From Carettochelys insculpta (taxonomy: Eukaryota > Chordata > Testudines > Carettochelyidae), in the NCBI RefSeq assembly GCF_033958435.1, contig NC_134137.1, forward strand, positions 62,264,001 to 62,328,000: 64,000 nt of DNA. Reading direction: 5' to 3'. Each line of letters begins with the position of its first letter. Within the stretch, counting starts at the first letter, position 1. The notes under the pieces are model-generated. The model ran no database searches and had not been told where the DNA came from. It saw only the letters and a program-made list of their open reading frames with translations. Both the position numbers and the translations under genes were made by a program. Below are positions 21,806 through 34,855 of this stretch, in pieces.

Positions 21806-23079
21806 CCTTTGAAGTAGACGCATGCAAGTTGTTCTTCAAAAACTATTAGAACATTAACTGCAGCAAATCCAGGCTAGAATAGAACATTATGAACTTGCTG
21901 TCCTAAAACTGCATTCCCAATTTATTATACTGCTCTTGGAGGAAGTACCAGATTCCATGCTTAATTAGAGGCACAATTAATTTTCCAGGACAACCAATAT
22001 TAAGCACCATCAAGTCAATCTTCAGTTGCCAGCCACTCTTCACTGTTGCAATGTGATCTCTCCATGATTCTTTAGCACTTCTTGGGTCTCATAAAACTTT
22101 TCATTCTCCCCTGAGCCAAGAAAGTTCCATTCCTCCGTAAACTAAAGAAAAAAAAAGTCTGAAGTAATTTACAATGGTTGTTTCCAAGATCAAGCAAACA
22201 GCATTACCCGCCACCAGAAATATGAAAAAAACCACTGCTAAAATAAAAAGTTTTGCAGTATATTTAAAATGGTATTATCAAAGATCCTCCTCCTTCATCC
22301 TATTGTGTCGAGGAAGGAGAGCGAGGACAGAACAACCACCACGCCCAGTCTGCACAGGGCAGCCAAGTTGCCTAGAAAATAACTGGTCAGGTTATGCAAA
22401 AGACTTACACATAATTGATAATGTTTGATTTACTCAATTGAAAATCTAGCCCCCTCGTAAGGAACTATCAGGAGTGGCTTCAGGAACTGCGTTTCTCTCT
22501 ACCAGTCATGTTTTAAAAAGAACATTCTTCATTCCTTTGCTGGAAACAGTCATACTATAAAAGGGAAAGAGAGGCTGGTTTATCTCCTCTAAATCTTTTA
22601 GCTTTAGTGATCTGGGATTTACTTGTAATAAAACACAATATACAACACACAAAACTGATTTTTATAGTCAAAGTGCACATATGTGGATACATTCTTGCCA
22701 TCAGACCACGATATTAAGTAATGTCTAAGGACCCAATAGTGCAAACACACAGGCTTGAAACTATGCCACTTGACTAAACTGTATGCACATGTAAGAAGTC
22801 TCACTTCTGCACTGGACCTGCAATCAATAATGCACATGCTTAAGTGAGACTTCTTACATACATACATACAATTAAGTCAACAGGTATACACTTGAGCCTA
22901 GGTATTATTTTACAGATGAATGGTAGCCAGGCACTCCAACATGACTATTATTCATCTTTAAAACTCTGGGGAAAGTTTCTTTAATAATTACTGCAAAAGA
23001 TCTAGCACAGAGAGTTATTTAGTTATTAGGAACCCAGTCTGTGAACAGAGAGAGAACTTCAACAATTACAGAGAGGTGC
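21806..23079. other. 5' UTR/intron of SETDB2
   Basis: Between the start-codon exon and the CpG island. No repeat was recognised except a 17-bp perfect inverted repeat at 22790-22858. The 84-aa plus-strand frame at 22174-22428 has no recognisable motif. Confidence 0.6.
22790..22858. repeat. 17-bp perfect inverted repeat
   Basis: 'tgtaagaagtctcactt' at 22790-22806 is the exact inverse of 'aagtgagacttcttaca' at 22842-22858, with a 35-nt loop. It could fold as a hairpin in a transcript or be the core of a small MITE. It resembles none of the larger families here. Confidence 0.6.
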
Positions 23080-23960
23080 GATCCGATCCCTCCCCTCCAC
23101 GGCATTTTTCCATCTTCAGAGAGAGCGAGAGGGATGGGAGGACAAATTACATTGGACAGGCACAGCAGCTGTTAACGAAAAGGATACGAAATTCCCAGTC
23201 ACCCGCAGGGCTCTCTCAATTCCAACCCCACACCAACAGCCCGTTTCTCGGGCCAGGGCAGACCCTGCACCTTTCCGCGCGCACCTCAGGCTCGGCAGGG
23301 GAGGGACCCCAGCGCCATGCACTGTACCTTGCCTCCAACAGCGCGCTCCAGCCAGCCCCGAGGGGAGGGGGGAACCTCCCAAGGCAGCAGGAAGTCACCA
23401 ACCCCGCGCTGGCACCGCTACCCGAAAGGCCACACGCCTCTAATGGGTGTGACTCGGCTCCCCCGTCAGCGGAACTCCTCCCCCCGCCTTCCTTCCGCTG
23501 TGCGCACGTGGCCGCCCGGCGTAGGATCCCGGCCAGCTCCGCAGTCACCAATCAGCAACCTCCTCGCCGGGCAGGAGGCGGGTTTCAACCCGCGGTCGGT
23601 CTAAAACTAGGAGAGGATTGGACACTCTCAAGTGGCTACTCGTGCCCCGACTACCCAGCGCATGCGCAATGGGGGCGGGAGAAGAGAAGCCAATGGTTCT
23701 CCGGAAGGGGAGCCAGATGGGCCCAGGGGTTGGTGAGTCGTCCTCGTCTTTAATTGGCTGTCACTGGCCTCTCGCGTTGCCATAGGGCAGCCAATGACAT
23801 CGGGTCCTCTGGAATAGACTCGAAGGAGCAGCGGTGGCTAAGGTAGGTTCGTCGGCCATGTTGGGTGAGGTAAAGGGGAGGAGCTAACTCGGCCTGAGGT
23901 TGTTCAGTCAGGGTTAGGTTGGGGGCTGCTGTGGGTGCATGGGTTACTCCTGGGGGTCGC
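23080..23960. promoter_or_regulatory. CpG-island bidirectional promoter of SETDB2 (-) and CAB39L (+)
   Basis: GC- and CpG-rich in an otherwise CpG-poor window. Motifs seen: CCAAT at 23548-23552, 23690-23694 and 23791-23795; ATTGG at 23617-23621 and 23753-23757; NRF-1 palindrome GCGCATGCGC at 23658-23667; GC box GGGGCGGG around 23672; ETS-type CCGGAAG at 23701-23707; YY1-like GCCATGTTG at 23855-23863. No TATA box was noted. Donors TAAG|gtaggt (exon end 23842) and TGAG|gtaaag (exon end 23869) could close the first CAB39L exon. On the minus strand CAAG|gtacag (exon end 23328) could close the first SETDB2 exon. Transcription start sites cannot be set from sequence. Open frames across the island are composition artefacts. 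Confidence 0.85.
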
Positions 23961-24340
23961 ATGGGGACGGAGGGTGGATTAGGGAGGCTGGGGACTAAAG
24001 CCTGGAGATGGGGGTGTGGTGGTAAAGCATGTGGGTGGGGGAGGGGTTTAGGGGGCTGAAGGGGGACTGAGGAAGCTGGGCTGTGTAAAGCCTGGGGTTG
24101 GGGTGGTGGGTTGGGGAACGGGGGTGTGTGGAGCCGGGGGATGGCAGGGGTGAGTTTGGGGGATGGGTGTGTGTGTGTGTGTGTGTGTGTGTGGAGTGGG
24201 GGGATGGCAGGGGTGAGTTTGGGGGCTGTGGAGGGGATAAAAGACAGGATGGATTTGGGGGGATAAAAGACTGGGGATGGGGGTGGGGGCTAAAAGACTG
24301 GGTGTGGAGTTGGGGTGGCGGGGGGGGGGGGGGATGCTGA
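23930..24340 (+). repeat. G-rich tract with internal repeats after the promoter
   Basis: Long runs of G on the CAB39L-sense strand. 'gatggcaggggtgagtttgg' occurs twice (about 24140 and 24204), 'ggataaaagac' and close variants three times (about 24235-24300). A (GT)13 tract lies at 24167-24193 and a G14 run at 24320-24333. G-quadruplex or R-loop formation just inside the first intron is possible but not shown. Confidence 0.75.
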
Positions 24341-26544
24341 GGCCGGTTAATCCTGGGAATGTGGGGAAGAGCTTAGCTCCTGTGCCTGGAGGCTTTTTTG
24401 CCTTCAAGGTATTCATTTTTTTCCCGAAGATTTGAATTATTCTGGTCTCTTAGTTCCCATTATGGTGGGATGGCCACCCTGTTGAGAGGGAATGTGGGTA
24501 GCTCTTCCTGCTACTGCCCTAACCTACACGCAGGAGATGGAGGCAGCCCCAAGCCTGGGACCTTCTCTTCTTTTGTTTAATATAGCAACCCATACTGTGC
24601 CCTTTGCTGTGGTATCTGGGCTTGTTTTCCACTGAACACCCATACAATGGCCTTCCTGTTACGTGGGTTGCTGGTTGAGGCTGGAGAGCTGCCTTTTTAT
24701 CCTATTTCCATATAGCGTATTTTGTTTCTGTGTAGTGTATTCTGTTACCCTGGCTTGTAAGTCTTACATTACTGCTGTTACTGTAGTAAATAAAGAGTGA
24801 GATGATGATGGCTTTTTGTGGGTTGGAAACCCTGGTAGGAGCTGCACCTCCAAAAAGGTGTAATGGAAGGGGGTGGTACTGAGGTTGGTTATGTATTTGG
24901 CTGCTGAGATGTGCTTCAGGCTGAGGTGTAATTCAGATTTCTCCCTTTTGTGTCTTACAGTACTCAAGTTTTGTCTTACAGTTTTGGTCTGTTTTTTGCC
25001 TTGCAGTTTGCAGTGTAAGACTGCAAGCAGTACTTGCTGTCTCTTACTGCAGGTACAGAGAAGCTTTTCCATGTGTGTGATCTCCTAGACATGGTAATTA
25101 ATGCAAGGAGTCTCTTGCAGAATAGGGCCTACAAAAGTGTAGAAGGTACCTTAAACTCACCATGATTAAACTACTATCAAGTAATTTTCAGAATTTAAGT
25201 GTTTATATATTGAGAAACTGACTTTTCTGCAGAGTCACTCAAATAAACTACCATATGTATATAAGCAGTAGGCACTTATTTCTTTGACAAGTAATATTTA
25301 TAAGTCAACACAGTAAATGAATTATTTCAGTTGTACTTTACTGTCACCTGTGACTTCTCTTTAGTGCCAATAAAATAAAAAAAATTCTTCCAATGTTTTA
25401 GATTATTTATTTAAAATATATTTTACTATAGATTTCATATTGCATTTAAAATCTGATTTTTTTTAAAAAAAGAATCTTACAGAGCATACATGTAACAGTG
25501 TACAAGATATTCTTTGAAAAATGCACATTTTTGCAATTTTTTTCAGCACCTATGCCATGCTTTAATGAAATATAACAGTTCATGTTTCAGAACAATTTCA
25601 TTTTATTCTAAAGAGAAATCTAACTAATAATAATAATAGCCTGAATGCTTCCAGTCTTGCAAATACTCTTTTCCTTCTGAAAAGAGGGAAGGGGGAGGAA
25701 ACAGGTGTTGCACAGAAAGTCTTTTTCTTGAACTGCTATCTAAATGAGGATACTCCAGATGAATTTGATGTCATATGTTTGCCACTTAATTGTTTAAAAC
25801 GTGTAGAGCTTGTTTAAAGGTCACATGGTTAGAAAGCCCTTTTCCATGCACGTCAATTACTTAAAAGCGTCCACTACCGAGTTATTAATATGTTCTCAGG
25901 AACAGGACTAGGGAATATTTTGATGATAGCACTCTAAGTTAGAAATAGGAACATTTTATTTAAAAAAAATCTTTTTTCATGGCAGTATTGATTATTTTGT
26001 TGCTGTGAGCTGATTGTGAAATGAGACAAAATATTTCAACATAAATCTATAACTCTGTTAAACATGACTTCTTTATAAAACAGCTTTGACTTCCGTTTGA
26101 AGAAAAGTCTCCCTGAATTTTTATAACATGTTCATATGTGCATCGGAAGCAAAGGAATAATCACTACCAGGCTTGAGTATTTTAACGTGGTATAAAACTA
26201 ATGACGGAAGTATATTTGTTTATATATTTCATTGCTTGTGAATCTGGGCTCTTCAGCAAACTAAGCACTGCTGAAATATAATAGTAGCCATAAAAAAAAA
26301 ATTATCATCCAGTTTGATCTCCTATGTAACAAGCCATAGAACTTCCCCGATATAATTCCTAGGACATATCTTTTTTAGAAAAATATCCATCTTGCTTTTA
26401 AAAATACTGCCATTGGTAAATTTTTAGTGGGTTGTTACTGTATTAAAAATGTATACTTTATTTCTAGTTTGGGTTTGTCTACTTTCTTCAACTTCCAGGC
26501 ATTGAATCCCACGTAACTTTTCTCTAATAATGCTCTCTTCAATC
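24341..26544. other. CAB39L first intron, no recognised feature
   Basis: AT-rich sequence. The frame at 24764-25072 on either strand has no motif. No clear repeat was identified. Confidence 0.6.
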
Positions 26545-26877
26545 CAGCATAGCTGCACAAGAGCTCGGCCTCAGCAGAGGTGGGTGCTGGCAGTAAGGAC
26601 GCCGCGTCGACGTGCCCCTGCCAGCAAAAAGCCCTCTGTTGCCAGACTTACGCCCTTCAGGCTTAAGGGTCTGGCAACAGAGGAGCTTTTTGCCGGCAGG
26701 GGCACGTCCATGTGGCCTCTTTACTGCTGGTACCCCACTCTGCTGAGACCAAGCTGTTAAGTGGCTATGCTACTGAGCTGTGGGACCATGCTAACAAGCA
26801 GCCATTTGCAATTTTGAGGCTGCTCGTTAGCATTGGATCTGCCGGGAAAGTCATGCCGTGTAGACCCATCCCTAGTG
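26545..26877. mobile_element. Palindromic GC-rich MITE
   Basis: Arms 26570-26655 and about 26664-26747 are inverted: 'ctctgttgccagac' and 'gtctggcaacagag', 'acgtgcccctgcc' and 'ggcaggggcacgt'. 'tgtagacccat' near 26868 resembles a MITE terminus. It stands out in GC from the surrounding intron. Confidence 0.65.
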
Positions 26878-28820
26878 TCTTGAACCTCCCCACTGTTCTA
26901 AGATTTACTGAAAATAAACATTATCAGTCCAATGAGCTTCTCAATCATCTTTTTTTAAAATTATTGGATGCAAGTTTTTTAAACCTGGCTTTAAAATATT
27001 TCCCTTTATTACCTGTGATTTAACTGCCTCCTGAAATACTAGTGGAATGGAGAGGGAGAGGTATGCTATGATATCATTGCATTTCTAGATGCAGAATAGG
27101 CATTTCTATTGCGCATGTCTGCATTTTCTTCATTTCTGCGGTCAATATTGCAGTATTTGATTTAGTGTGCCTACTAGGAGCAAGCTAAAAGTTGAATTTA
27201 TGGGGCCCCTGTGTCTGTGCTCCTACCCCGTACTAGGAGTAAGTTTGTTTACAGCCACCAGTTTGTGTGCCGTTATTTAGCTCTAATTTGCGCCTATTGT
27301 TTTCTAAGAGCCCATTAAGCAATGGAAGTGTTAATGCTGCTAGATAATATTTACCTTCCCTGGTTTGGCACTGGTGAGGTTCTAAGGGAGCCAAAGTAGA
27401 AAGGGTGAACCTCTAATAGTGGTTTAATACTTGTTTCCTTCTGATGGCTGTACTCTGGCTAGTGTGAAATGGATTGATGATTTTAGTCGAGTTCCAAATG
27501 GGCAGATCAATTTAAAAAAATGTGTAAATGGTAGGGCTGTAAGCAGAGAGTGAATCTCATCTCTGAAGTTATCCTCTCATAACAAGGCTCAGGCGCAGAG
27601 CTAGGCAAGCTTGTACAGTATTGCCAATTCCTGTGCTGTAAATAAAGCACTTGACTAAATCAAGAATTGCGTGCTTTTTATGAAATTAAGTCCAGATATA
27701 AGCAACTTGGGGTTAATAATGCTCCCTTATTAGCAGAGCTGTGATGCTGTGTTACATGCTGAATGCACCAGACTCCCTTTCAGCAGTAAAGAAAACATAG
27801 GATTACAATATAATGGTTTTTCATTCATTTGATATTTCTGCATAACTAAGAACCATGATCCACACTTGGAAGCTACTGGTAAAATGATTTGCCATCACCA
27901 TTAAAAGGTACTGATCGGTATCATGCTGCTCTCTCATCTGGTCGTTCATGCACAGAGACCGTAAGTCTGTCAAGTTCTCCCAAAATGCCTGTCTCCTTTG
28001 TATGATCAGTAAACTTCCTAGCATCAACGCTCACAGGTAGCATTTCTCCAGGCTCATGGTCTTATTGTAGATAGGACCTTGACCAATAGATGGCACTGTA
28101 AGTTTATCTTGCATGTTAAGCCTGAGATCTGCATTTATAAAGAAGAAAATGTAATGAAAATCAAATATGTACAATTCAGAATTGTGAGTTTTAAGGTTCA
28201 TTATTATGCTATGTAATCTGAATAGTGTTCAGAGTCATTGTGTTCCTAAGACTAGTGAATAAAGGACAGGGCTCTTCAGTTCTAAATTTTGGTCTGTAAC
28301 AGGTCTTCTGTTTCACTTTGTTCAAATCTAAGCTGACTTGCTGAATTCTTTTAAAAAAAAAAAAAAAAAGAGGGTGGGCAACTTGAGATGTTAAGGCTTT
28401 GTTTTTACAGATGCAAGTACATATAATTCCTGTTTTCATCTAATAATCAGACCTTGGTGGGGAAAGTCTTTGTGTCTTGCTGTCTCTTACTGTTGCTTCA
28501 AAATGGATGAAATAATACTTATAGTATTCAAGAATTAAGGATACGAGAGTCCTATTCAATTATGCTTTATTGTAATTCAGTCTTTTACGTGATTTTTCAA
28601 GAACAATAACATGTTATACCTTTAGATTGAAGGAGAAATAGTCACCTGCAGAAGCCAAATAACACCTTACTATTCTTCCTCTTCACATTCTTCAAAAAAT
28701 CGAGAATGTTCTGAATAGGATGGTAAGATATCTTTAGGAAACTGGTAGTGTTCTATCACTTTGGAGCATATACTTGGCACAGGTGCAGTTTGAGCAGGTA
28801 GAGATGCTGAAATGTGAATA
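26878..28820. other. CAB39L intron
   Basis: No gene and no known repeat family was recognised. It includes the first copy of a 64-bp duplication at 28120-28183 and an A-run near 28352-28368. Confidence 0.6.
28120..28183 (+). repeat. 64-bp duplicated segment, copy 1
   Basis: Matches 31117-31180 at 63 of 64 positions in the same orientation (C here, G there, near position 53 of the unit). Flanks differ. It is not part of a recognised transposon. Confidence 0.9.
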
Positions 28821-29233
28821 TACAGTAAAATTCCTTTAATCTGGTCTCTGATTAGGAAATCCTGATGGTCTGGCAGCTGGCAAAAATAGTCCCATTTACA
28901 GAGATGGTCTGGCATACAGTAGTTGCCCAAGATATGTGAGGGTTGTAGTCTACACAGCCCTCGTGTACCTCAAAACTTGCTTAAGTTGGGGGGCTTGGGT
29001 GGTGGGTTCAGGCTGTGGGAAAGGGGCAGGGGGTTAAGCCTGGGGTGGGTTTGGGCTGCAAGGGTTGGAGCCGGGGCGTGTGGGGTTGAAGAAGCTGGGA
29101 ATGTGGGTGGTGGTGGTGGTGGTGAAGTTACAGTTGGGCGTGGGGGTTATGGTGGTGTCCAGTAGTCTGGAAAACTTGGTAATATGGCATCTGTCTGGTC
29201 CCAGACGTGCCTAATCAAAGGAATCTTACTGTA
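28821..29233. mobile_element. pogo/Tigger-like TIR element with G-rich interior
   Basis: The left end 'tacagtaaaattcctttaat' and the inverse of the right end, 'tacagtaagattcctttgat', match closely. 'ta' lies at both edges as expected for TA-targeted Tc1/mariner-pogo elements. There is no transposase. The interior (about 28980-29160) is G-rich and includes a GGT repeat near 29108. Confidence 0.7.
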
Positions 29234-32200
29234 AGTATGCATCTTTTCGGTTAAAATCAGCAATATGCCATTCTTTTTTAAATGAGTGGTCATATAAAAA
29301 GTTCACATTGTAGAATTGTTTGTGTATCTTTCAGTCTAATTTCTTTCCACACATAAAATAGAAAGCAGAATTATGATTATAAAGGAATTTAGAAGTCATT
29401 AATGTGGGTCATATAGAGAGAAGGTACCTTGTATATGTGTTTTTTCCAGAGCAGACATGATTAAGTTTAATCCTGTAATTCTGTTTCATGTGCTGAACCT
29501 ACTTTTGAAGTATAAAATATTTTAAGGGAAAAATTCTGCTTGGTTTACCTCTAACTTTCACTGTGTGGATGGAAGGATGCCTTTTTAGAAGCTTCCTTGC
29601 TTTACATACAGTATGATATTACTACATTTATGTGGAGAAGAGGCCTAGTGCAGACAAATGTTGAAGATGTCAGTGCAGATGAGATCTCCAGAAAGACTTC
29701 TGGTGGTTGGGAACAGGGCTTCTTATAATATCTGGCTCTTCCCCCAGGAGGGATTAAAGCCCTGGGATAAGGCTGTCGATCCTGTCTGCAGCTATTGCTG
29801 CCTAGACCAGACTCTTGTCTATTAAGCTTCTTATACCATACTTCTCTCTAGTATCTGAGCACTCTCCAGTTGTGCACAAAGCAACTTGATTAGCATCCGT
29901 TGTGTGTATTTTTCTCCAGGGAGAGAGATGGGTGCAAAGAAGTGTCTTGTTTTGGTACAGTATTCTTGATTCTGGGTTTCAGTGTTTTTCTGTGAGCGTA
30001 AGTACTCTCTCTCTCAGACTGCTGCAGGAATGAAGAGGAACCCAACAAGTGGAGGGGGCTCGGGATTCATACCAAGAATCAGAATTCTTTGGAAAGATCA
30101 GTATTGCTTCTTCTCTGAAGTTAAGTTGAACACAAACTGAATAGAACAGGAAAGAATGCAGCCTATGCTTGGGAACACTAGAGGGAGCAGAGGGAGAGAA
30201 GGAACAACGTGATCCCAATGATCTGTTTAAATGTTTTTGTAATAGTTTACATGAAGAATCTATTTTAATCCTTCTTTTAACCTCAGCCAAAATACAACAA
30301 CTCAGCCAAAGCAATTGCAGAAGCAACATCACTGACTCCAGCACTGGGAGCTTGTTAAGTTGGATACCAGCTCTGTGCTCTTCAGAGAAATGAGAAGCTC
30401 TACTCTCTTTCCTTCCAGTTTAGTGCAACAAATATTGCACCTCTCTACAGAAACCCAGGATTTAGCCTAGTCTGAGAAGACAAGTCTAGTCACTGCAGCT
30501 TGCAAGGTTTAGGTTGAGGGGCTTAAAAATAGCCCTGTTGATGGGCTCTGGGATGAATGCATGCATGCACAGAGAGATTTCCAACCCTGGGTTCCCTTTC
30601 CAGTGTTAATGTCACGTTCTTTTTAGCCCCACATCATGGAAGGCAATTTACCTGGGCTCTGAATCTCGCTGTGGTGGGATTTCTTTTTTTTAGCTGTGTA
30701 GATGTATCCGTGACGTCCCACACTGTGAAAACATAAATTAATAAATATTGATACAGCCATGAAATTATGAAAAATCACATTCTGCCAAGCCTATTTATAC
30801 CTGACCTTTTAACAAAGAAATACTTCTAGAAACTATTTCTAAAATTATTTTATTAGAGCTACTTACATGTGGATGATTAAGTATTGAACTCGAGTGTAAT
30901 TTAGATTTATAAAATTGTTTCTTGGCTCTGCAGCTTGAACCATTTGTGGTTCAAAGCTTTTTAGCTTTCCTTTTGTCATTGTGGGGAAAAAAATAAAAGG
31001 CAAATGTGCTAACTTTTTTTTGAGTTGTTTTGGTTTTTTGCTGTAATACATGGAAGTGCTTTAAGCTAAAATAAGAATTTTTTTTTTAAAAAAAGAGCTT
31101 TTAACCCATAACTTCAGCCTGAGATCTGCATTTATAAAGAAGAAAATGTAATGAAAATCAAATATGTAGAATTCAGAATTCTTTAGCGTGTGCAAGCAAG
31201 TTCAGTATATTTTGACAAGACTACAAGTGTTGATTGTTCATTGTTAATTAGCACTCAACTACTGAGTGACTTACACACTGAAACCAAATTCCACATTAGA
31301 TAGGTGGTACATAAATTTTTTTGAAAATCTTCAATATTTCTCCAAGTGCACTAATCGATTGAGGATGAGGCAGTTTCATGCAGCCCTTCAAAATAATCAT
31401 TTCTGCATGATGTGTACATGCACAGAACTCCCATTAAGAGGATTTTCTCTAGGCAGAAGACCAGGCCCTAGTGGAGTGCATGCAAAATGTAATTGCATCT
31501 CTTACTACATTTTAGATATGTTGTAGGTCTTAATCAAAAGATGGCACTTATAGCAACAGTATGTCCATACATGTGCTGGGTGTGTTTGTGTGGAGGGAAG
31601 AGACTGTCAAATAATTTGGAGCTAAGAATCCCACTTGGTGAAATGCTTCTTCCTGCAGCTCTTTTGTGTACAGATGGACTAGTACTAATCACACATCACT
31701 TCAGATGTTGAAATCATGGTCAAAGCCAGCATCACTTCAACATATGGTCTAAACCGCTGGAGCCGAGGTGCATCAGTGACATTTTATTTAAGAATAAATG
31801 TGTGGTGCTTTCCAAGCAAGTAGAAGTACTTTCTGAGAATAGGGTTGTGCTTCCTCTATGGATGTATGAGGATGGGATACAGTGCAAGAAGCTGGCTCTT
31901 TATAGCTCTAAAATAACTAGTCCCCATTCTCATTTGAGTATAAAGACTAAAGGTTATTGATTCTAGGTTCTTCCAAAGCAAATCTTTCTCCCACCCCTCC
32001 CTCTGCCTTTATCTTGCACAATTTGGAGACTACATGGAAGATGCACTTTTTGAAAGGGTGGTGTTGCAGCTGCATACTTCATATCCCTAAGCTCAGTACC
32101 TCCCACAGTTCCTGATGAGGTAGTACATATTAACACTGCCTCCTTATAAGGCTGTAGTTAACTGCTACAGATGAGTCCTAAATTGAGACCTAACAGGACA

Positions 32201-34083
32201 AGGGAAGGTAGCACTAGTGGGGTGGATAGAGGGTTCTAAAACAATCTGTTAATGCACACACAAACATTAAAGAATGTGAAGTGAGAATGGACTCAATACA
32301 ATGTTGATACAGAATTCAGCCCCAATCTCCATCTTGAACTGTTGATTTTAGCACAAGTATATAGTCATCACTCATCATGGGAAAGTTCCTCAATGCTATA
32401 ATACAGCAGAAAGTAAGATGAGGAATGAGTTAAAAATGGCATTGGTAACAATTACTGGTAAAACAATTTTCTTTCCGTGGTCTCTAATGTAGATTAGACA
32501 ACTATAGGAGGAAAGCATTTGTAATTTCCACTGGTCCTATACCAAACATCCTGGCAGATAACTGATATTAGAGAAAAATGAAACTTTAAAATAACACAGG
32601 AGCAGACCCTCATCTCCACCCCTCCCTGTCCAAGAAGATCCTTAATTGCTGTTACATTTTCCCGTAATTGATATGCTGATTATGTGAATTTCTGCTTTCT
32701 ATCTTACATAAAATTAAAATATAATTTAGATTGAGAAACATTAATTGAATTTTATGAATTAGTTGAATTTTTGCACTGAAATATTGAGTAATTTTTCCTA
32801 AGCATAAAAGGGTAAGCTGTGGGTAGGATCCCACTGCCCAAAAGGCTCACATGGTAGTATGTCAAAGTTATTTTCTTGCAACAACAAATCAGTAATTGTC
32901 AGAAGCCCTTAGTTACGTTCTAAACAAGGGGGAAGGTGAATAATATGATTATAGCAGCTATTAACTCTGTGGATGCGAAAGAGACATCTGTGGTGGGCTT
33001 TTGTACTAAAAGATTGATGAGGGAAAACTTATGTAATTGATGTAGATTTGTTGCATTTGGGACTGTAACCCCTAGAAAATTCTGTTGGCAGAGACATGAC
33101 TTTTGTCTTTCGCTTTACACACATTCCTCTGACGTGGAGCTCAGTTTACCAAGGGAGGGTATGTGTGTGTATGTGGGAGTATGTGAGAGAGAAAGCTGCA
33201 AAGGGAGGGAAGACGCACATACACAGAGCTAGTCTGACCAGAAACAGAACTGCCTCTGGCAGATTAGAGAGACAAGTGAGGCTCGGAATCTGAATCCAGG
33301 AAAAGGAGAGTGGAAATTTACAGCTGCTCTGAGTGAGCGTGCGTATTTTAATGATCATGTTCATTAACATTTTTTCCAAAAGGTAGCAGTTGCTCTTTGG
33401 CAAACAAGTGGAGATTGAATTCTGGAATTTTTCTTTGCCACGTGTCAATAATAGGAAGAATTTATCTTAAATGGAAGATAAATAAAGGGTCCTAAAACTG
33501 GACTGCTGGTGTTTGGGTCTGGCAGAGAGCTGTCTTCAGCACCTCATCATGTATCTGCTTTTTGTTGTTTAGACGAGCCTGGACATTACTGTATACAGTG
33601 AGTATCAGCTAAGAGAATCTATTCTAAATTAAATAAAGTTAGGCAATGAATTAAAACTTCCCTTTTTGGTTTATCAGTAGCTTTTTTGGTAATTCTCACT
33701 TATCTTTTTGTAGAATTGTAAACTAATGTAGCATGGTGTTTTATGTTTGGTATGTTTAAAAGCAGTCCTAAATAGTACCATTTCTGTTACGTAAGGCCAT
33801 GGTTCTTAACAAATATTCTGTATCCATGGAATATATTTGGAAAGGTTTTATTTACAATGGGGATTCCAAAAATAAAGTAACAGCAACATATCATTTCTCT
33901 TGCTTCTCTCTGAGGTGTTTGCAGCTGCAGCTTTACTCATGAAGTACAGAGAAATGGGAGCATAGTCACTTTTGTAAGAAATTCAGAAACTATTAAGGAT
34001 ATATAATAAGTATATAAAACTTGAGTATACAAATTGTCACATGTACCTCACCTTAAATAAAGAGATGGAGGGTGATCTAGTAC
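29234..34083. other. CAB39L intron
   Basis: About 4.8 kb with no gene and no repeat that I can name, apart from the 64-bp duplication at 31117-31180 and short A/T runs. Frames of 60-121 codons lack motifs and splice support. Confidence 0.6.
31117..31180 (+). repeat. 64-bp duplicated segment, copy 2
   Basis: Direct repeat of 28120-28183, about 3.0 kb away, with one mismatch. Confidence 0.9.
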
Positions 34084-34855
34084 AGTGGTTCCCAAATTTT
34101 TTGGCATCGTGTCCTCCCCTTTCGATTTTTGAGAAACCTTCATGCCCCCCCCACCTCTTCTTTCCCATCATCCAACTCCCCTTTTAACAAAAAATTCAAT
34201 TTGTAATTTATAATAAACACAAAAACTTGATATAAAATGTTGTTTAAAATTAAAAGTAAGCACACATGGTTTTCCTTGGCCCCTAGCAGGTGCCTGGTGC
34301 AGCCTCAGGTGGCCAGCTGCCTGAGCCTTGTGCCATCTGCCAGAGCTGCCTGCACCAGCTGCCCCACCCGCCTGAGACCTGCACTGCCAGAGTCATCTGC
34401 CTGAGCCCCATGCTGCCCAGGCCAGCCGCCTGTCCAAGCCCCGCACTACTGGAGTCAGCTGTCCTCCAGGGTCAGTTGCCCAAGCCCCATGAATCTTGCC
34501 AGCTGGCCGGCCACCCAATCCTGGCAAGCTGCCCACCTGAGCCCCTCCCCTCCCACAGAGCCAGGCACCACCAGCACCCTGCTCTTACCCCATATCCCTT
34601 ACATGAGCCAGGCACCTCCAGCCCCTCATCTAACCCCATCCTTTCACCCTCCACCCACACTCACCTTTGCATGTGGGTCTTTGCTGGCTGCCTACTTTTT
34701 ATAGCGGCTGCACCAGGTCACCCAAATAAAATGGCAGGAGCTAAGAGCCAGAAGCAAAGGCCAGCTCTTTCTTTGGGTGGGGAGAATGGGGGGGCTGGGT
34801 TGCCTCCTGCCCCACCCTGGAATTTCTTTGTGCCCCTGCAGTTTGGGAAACATGA
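34084..34855 (+). mobile_element. hAT-like element with degenerate internal minisatellite
   Basis: The left end 'cagtggttcccaaatttttt' is typical of hAT termini; the right end 'agtttgggaaacatg' is its diverged inverse. The left 200 bp ('aacaaaaaattcaatttgta') is shared with 53330-53450. The middle (34280-34640) repeats a loose unit around 'gccagagctgcc' and 'cctgagcccc'. Those repeats keep a frame of 196 codons open, but it is not a gene. Confidence 0.6.

Noticed and set aside
23076..23753. 225-codon plus-strand frame across the CpG island
   Set aside because: High-GC sequence is poor in stops. The translation is Pro/Arg/Ser-rich with no motif, and it runs through promoter elements.
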